Assembly: GCA_041476545.1 (NCBI GenBank)
Contig: JBGOTP010000247.1
Coordinates: forward strand, 1 to 8,047
DNA: 8,047 nucleotides
Origin: JBGOTP01 sp041476545
GTDB lineage: Bacteria; Acidobacteriota; Vicinamibacteria; Vicinamibacterales; CAVVIG01
Direction: 5' to 3'
The notes under the pieces were generated by a model, which was given only the letters and a program-made list of their open reading frames with translations, ran no database searches and had not been told where the DNA came from. Below, piece by piece: positions 5,816-8,047 of the stretch. Made by a program: the position numbers and the translations under genes. Position 1 is the first letter of the stretch; each line of letters starts with the position of its first letter.

Positions 5816-6319
5816 ATGATTCGGTCTCACCGTGGGCGCATGCCCAGCATCCACTCGACCGCGTACATTGACGACAGCGCGCAGGTCGTCGGCGATGTCG
5901 AGATTGGCGAGGAGAGCAGTGTCTGGATGTGCGTGGTCATTCGCGGTGATGTGCATCGCATCCGGATCGGCCGACGGTCGAACGTGCAGGACGGCACCGT
6001 TATTCACGTCATGAAGGATACGCACGCGACGACGATCGGAGACGACGTGACCATCGGCCATGCGGCGGTTGTCCACGGGTGCACCATCGACGATCGGTGC
6101 CTCATCGGGATGGGCGCCATTCTGCTGAACGGCGTGCATGTCGGGACCGGCTCGATCGTTGCGGCCGGCTCGCTCGTCGTGGAGGGCATGCAGGTGCCGC
6201 CAGAATCGCTCGTCATGGGAAGTCCGGCGAAGGTCAAGCGGCCGCTCACGGGCGCCGAGGTCGCGGAGATTCAGATGTACGCGGATCGATACGTGCTCTA
6301 TCGGCTGGACTACATGTGA
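5816..6319 (+). CDS. Gamma carbonic anhydrase family protein (YrdA/CamH-like)
   Basis: A 167-residue left-handed beta-helix protein built from hexapeptide repeats. In this family it forms a trimer with a metal site at each subunit interface and may catalyse CO2 hydration; many bacterial members have no proven activity. The three metal-binding His are present with canonical spacing: His64 (NVQDGTVIH), His82 and His87 (IGHAAVVHGC). Arg43 and Asp45 (RGD) and Gln58 correspond to conserved active-site residues of Cam. The acidic loop with the proton-shuttle Glu of archaeal Cam is absent, as in CamH-type proteins. The C-terminus ends in the usual alpha helix (about 146-165). ATG 5816 is chosen over ATG 5840 because the encoded IRSHRG matches the usual N-terminal IRP(F/Y)xG of the family. 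The substrate is uncertain; the fold and family are clear. Confidence 0.93.
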   Translation: MIRSHRGRMPSIHSTAYIDDSAQVVGDVEIGEESSVWMCVVIRGDVHRIRIGRRSNVQDGTVIHVMKDTHATTIGDDVTIGHAAVVHGCTIDDRCLIGMGAILLNGVHVGTGSIVAAGSLVVEGMQVPPESLVMGSPAKVKRPLTGAEVAEIQMYADRYVLYRLDYM

Positions 6320-6388
6320 CGAACCTCGCCAGGGCTGAGGGTCGGAGGGCTGAGGGCAGCCCCAAGCCCTGAGCCCTATTGAGTTCTG
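6320..6388 (+). repeat. Spacer with 7-bp GGGCTGA-type repeats and a 12-bp stem-loop
   Basis: The 69-bp gap before hisS. AGGGCTGAGGG occurs twice (6331-6341 and 6346-6356), itself made of 7- to 8-bp sub-steps. An inverted copy lies at 6366-6377, so 6346-6357 can pair with 6366-6377 (11 of 12 positions) around an 8-base loop. No T-run follows; the stem ends 11 bases before the hisS ATG. Transcription read-through is therefore likely. An effect on hisS translation is possible but unproven. Confidence 0.7.
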
Positions 6389-7729
6389 ATGACCTCCACC
6401 CAACCCGCGCGCGGTACACGCGACTTTCTCCCCGACGCTGTTCGCCGGCGTGAGTACGTCATACGTGTGGTTCGCGACGTCTACGAGCGATACGGGTTCG
6501 AGCCGATCGAGACGCCGGCGTTCGAGAACATTGAGACGCTGCTTGGGAAATACGGGGACGAGGGCAACAAGCTCATCTTCAAGATCCTGAAACGCGGGGA
6601 GCACGAAGCAAGCGGAGAAGCCGACCTGGCGCTGCGCTACGACCTGACGGTCCCGCTCGCGCGCGTCGTCGCGCAGTATCAGAACGAGTTGCCGAAGTTC
6701 TTCAAGCGGTATCAGATTCAGCCGGTCTGGAGGGCGGACCGTCCCGCGCGTGGCCGGTTCCGGGAGTTCTACCAGTGCGACATCGACGCCATCGGATCGA
6801 CATCACCGGTCGTGGAAGCCGAGCAGATCGGGGCCGTCTGCGAGATTCTGAACAGACTCGGTTTCGATGCCTTCTCGGTGAGGCTGAATCATCGGCTGGC
6901 TCTTTCCGGCCTTCTCAGTGGTGCCGGCCTTCCGGCGTCTCAGCACGGCGACGCCCTTGTCGCGCTGGATAAACTCGACAAGATCGGCGTCGATGGTGTG
7001 ACACGGGAGTTTGCGGCGCGGGGCATTGACATGGCGGTGGCACGCAGGTGCCTGGCGTCCTTCGACGTGGACCGTGAAGAGCGTCCGACCGACACCCTAC
7101 GCCGCTTGGAGGACGTGCTGGGCGACGATGCCAGTGCGGTGGGGAATCTCAACGCCATCGTCTCGCTGGCGGAGCAGACGGCCGCCCGCGGGAAAATTCG
7201 CGTGGACCTCGGTCTCGCTCGGGGGCTGTCATACTACACGGGCGCCATCATGGAAATTGCGGTGCCCGACCTCCCGGGCAGCCTTGGCGGCGGCGGCCGG
7301 TACGACAATCTGATCGGCATGTTCCTCGGGCGCGATGTCCCGGCCTGCGGATTCTCGCTCGGACTCGAACGCATCATTGTGGTCATGACCGAGCGGAACA
7401 TGTTTCCGGCCAGGATCTCGGGCGGCGCCGTCGACGTCATGGTGACGTTTCTGTCCGATGGCCTGCGGGCGGACGCCCTGAAGCTTGCCGGAGAGCTACG
7501 GGCGGAAAAACTTCGAGTCGATGTGTATCCAGAGGCTGCGGCGAAACTCGAGAAGCCGCTGAAGTACGCGTCCGGAAGAAACGTTCCAGTGATGGCGATT
7601 CTCGGCGAAGACGAACACGCGCGCGGAGAAGTCGCGGTGCGAGATCTGCAGACCAGGCAACAGAAAAGTATCCCGCGAGCGGCAGCAGCGAACGCCATCG
7701 CCGGGGCGGTTCGCCTCGTCGAACCATGA
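6389..7729 (+). CDS. hisS: Histidyl-tRNA synthetase
   Basis: A 446-residue cytoplasmic class II synthetase that charges tRNA-His with histidine. The N-terminus has the family signature GTRDFLP (9-15). Motif 1 lies near 33-56. LRYDLTVPLAR is at 82-92, and motif 2 at about 115-131 includes RGRFREFYQCDID. The histidine-binding HisA segment is LARGLSYYTGA (276-286); the Asp that often follows RGL is Ser281. GGGRYDNL (301-308) and motif 3 (CGFSLGLERI, 320-329) follow. The C-terminal part, about 345-446, is the anticodon-binding domain. Motif 2 and HisA resemble the eukaryotic and Bacteroidota-like HisRS group more than the E. coli form. ATG 6389 gives the expected start (residues before GTRD are few). 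The Shine-Dalgarno is weak. aspS follows after 49 bp in the same direction, a frequently seen pairing. Confidence 0.97.
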   Translation: MTSTQPARGTRDFLPDAVRRREYVIRVVRDVYERYGFEPIETPAFENIETLLGKYGDEGNKLIFKILKRGEHEASGEADLALRYDLTVPLARVVAQYQNELPKFFKRYQIQPVWRADRPARGRFREFYQCDIDAIGSTSPVVEAEQIGAVCEILNRLGFDAFSVRLNHRLALSGLLSGAGLPASQHGDALVALDKLDKIGVDGVTREFAARGIDMAVARRCLASFDVDREERPTDTLRRLEDVLGDDASAVGNLNAIVSLAEQTAARGKIRVDLGLARGLSYYTGAIMEIAVPDLPGSLGGGGRYDNLIGMFLGRDVPACGFSLGLERIIVVMTERNMFPARISGGAVDVMVTFLSDGLRADALKLAGELRAEKLRVDVYPEAAAKLEKPLKYASGRNVPVMAILGEDEHARGEVAVRDLQTRQQKSIPRAAAANAIAGAVRLVEP

Positions 7730-7772
7730 ACCCCGCGAACCCCGTGAACCCGGTGAACCTTGTGAACCTCTA
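7728..7772 (+). repeat. 9-bp tandem repeat between hisS and aspS
   Basis: Five tandem 9-mers with consensus GAACCYYGY start at 7728, 7737, 7746, 7755 and 7764; the last is more degenerate. The array begins inside the hisS TGA stop (7727-7729), and a partial GAACC copy (7721-7725) lies within the last hisS codons. It fills nearly the whole gap up to the aspS ATG at 7779. I see no terminator and no clear ribosome binding site for aspS. Confidence 0.85.
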
Positions 7773-7778
7773 TCTCTG

Positions 7779-8047
7779 ATGCCTGACCACCAATCCTATC
7801 GAACACATACATGCGCCGTGCTGCGCCCCGAGCACGTGGGCGCCCGCGTCCGCCTGGCGGGATGGGTCAACCGCAAGCGGGACCATGGGCAGCTTCTGTT
7901 TATCGATCTTCGCGATCACTACGGCGTAACGCAATGCGTGTTCACGCCGGACTCGAGTGCATTCGCGGTCGCGGAAGCCATCAGGCTGGAAAGCGTGATT
8001 GCGGTGAGCGGCCGTGTCATCGCTCGCACGGCCGAGAACATCAATCC
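7779..8047 (+). CDS. aspS: Aspartyl-tRNA synthetase (3' partial, N-terminal domain)
   Basis: The first 89 codons of a class II synthetase that charges tRNA-Asp; the gene runs off the window. The visible part is the OB-fold anticodon-binding domain: RTHTCAVLRPEHVG (8-21), LAGWVNRKRDHG (26-37), LLFIDLRDHYGVTQCVF (39-55), all hallmark AspRS segments. His36 in RKRDHG is the residue class seen in non-discriminating AspRS, which also charges tRNA-Asn; E. coli-type discriminating enzymes have Leu here. ATG 7779 is the only sensible start, as the family's conserved RTHTC begins seven residues in. No clear Shine-Dalgarno is present, and the gene probably shares a transcript with hisS. The catalytic domain and GAD insertion are outside the window. 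Confidence 0.95.
   Translation, partial: MPDHQSYRTHTCAVLRPEHVGARVRLAGWVNRKRDHGQLLFIDLRDHYGVTQCVFTPDSSAFAVAEAIRLESVIAVSGRVIARTAENIN

Noticed and set aside
6377..6382. TATTGA as a -10 box for hisS
   Set aside because: Only three of six bases match the consensus and no -35 is seen.
2816..6604. A 1262-codon open frame on the - strand across the cytochrome and gamma-CA genes
   Set aside because: It is the in-register antisense of three + strand genes in the same frame, whose G/C-rich third positions remove stops. Its product is Arg/Val/His-rich with no recognisable domain, and the sense proteins have clear families.
7730..7778. T-box or histidine-responsive leader for hisS-aspS
   Set aside because: No specifier-loop or T-box sequence is visible; the gap is filled by the 9-bp array and the gap before hisS is too short.

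Overview
The window is GC-rich bacterial DNA with every supported gene on the + strand. In order it holds: a Rieske iron-sulfur protein (5' end cut by the window edge), a short b6-like cytochrome b, a long cytochrome b C-terminal subunit, a 947-residue membrane-anchored octaheme cytochrome c, a gamma-carbonic-anhydrase-like protein, hisS, and the first 89 codons of aspS.

Positions 1-5674 form one respiratory cluster encoding a quinol-oxidising Rieske/cytochrome b complex. Cytochrome b is split as in b6f complexes. The N-terminal half keeps all four heme b histidines at b6-type spacing and a Cys at the position that binds heme c_n (c_i) in b6f. The C-terminal half has about eight hydrophobic segments instead of three, and its Qo motif reads APWY instead of PEWY. 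No cytochrome c1 or f is present. In its place, only 4 bp downstream, lies a gene for a protein with one N-terminal membrane anchor, about 165 residues of predicted coiled coil, three closely spaced CxxCH sites and five class-I-type cytochrome c units. The inferred route is quinol (probably menaquinol) to Rieske and the b hemes, then to the octaheme cytochrome and on to soluble carriers or a terminal oxidase.

Positions 5816-8047 are housekeeping: a hexapeptide-repeat gamma-CA-like protein, then hisS and aspS in the same direction, probably co-transcribed. A 141-bp gap containing a 38-bp imperfect inverted repeat and a perfect TATAAT separates this part from the respiratory cluster.

The most unexpected signal is in the gaps. 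All five gaps longer than 4 bp carry short, degenerate, word-like repeats with a period of 7 or 9 bp. Each gap has a different word, and three of the five also contain inverted copies. They abut or overlap stop codons, start codons and ribosome binding sites.

The combination of split cytochrome b, a Rieske centre lacking the potential-raising Tyr, a large octaheme cytochrome and a GC-rich genome suggests Acidobacteriota, perhaps a Vicinamibacteria-like lineage. This is an inference from family resemblance only; other GC-rich phyla such as Gemmatimonadota or Methylomirabilota are not excluded.
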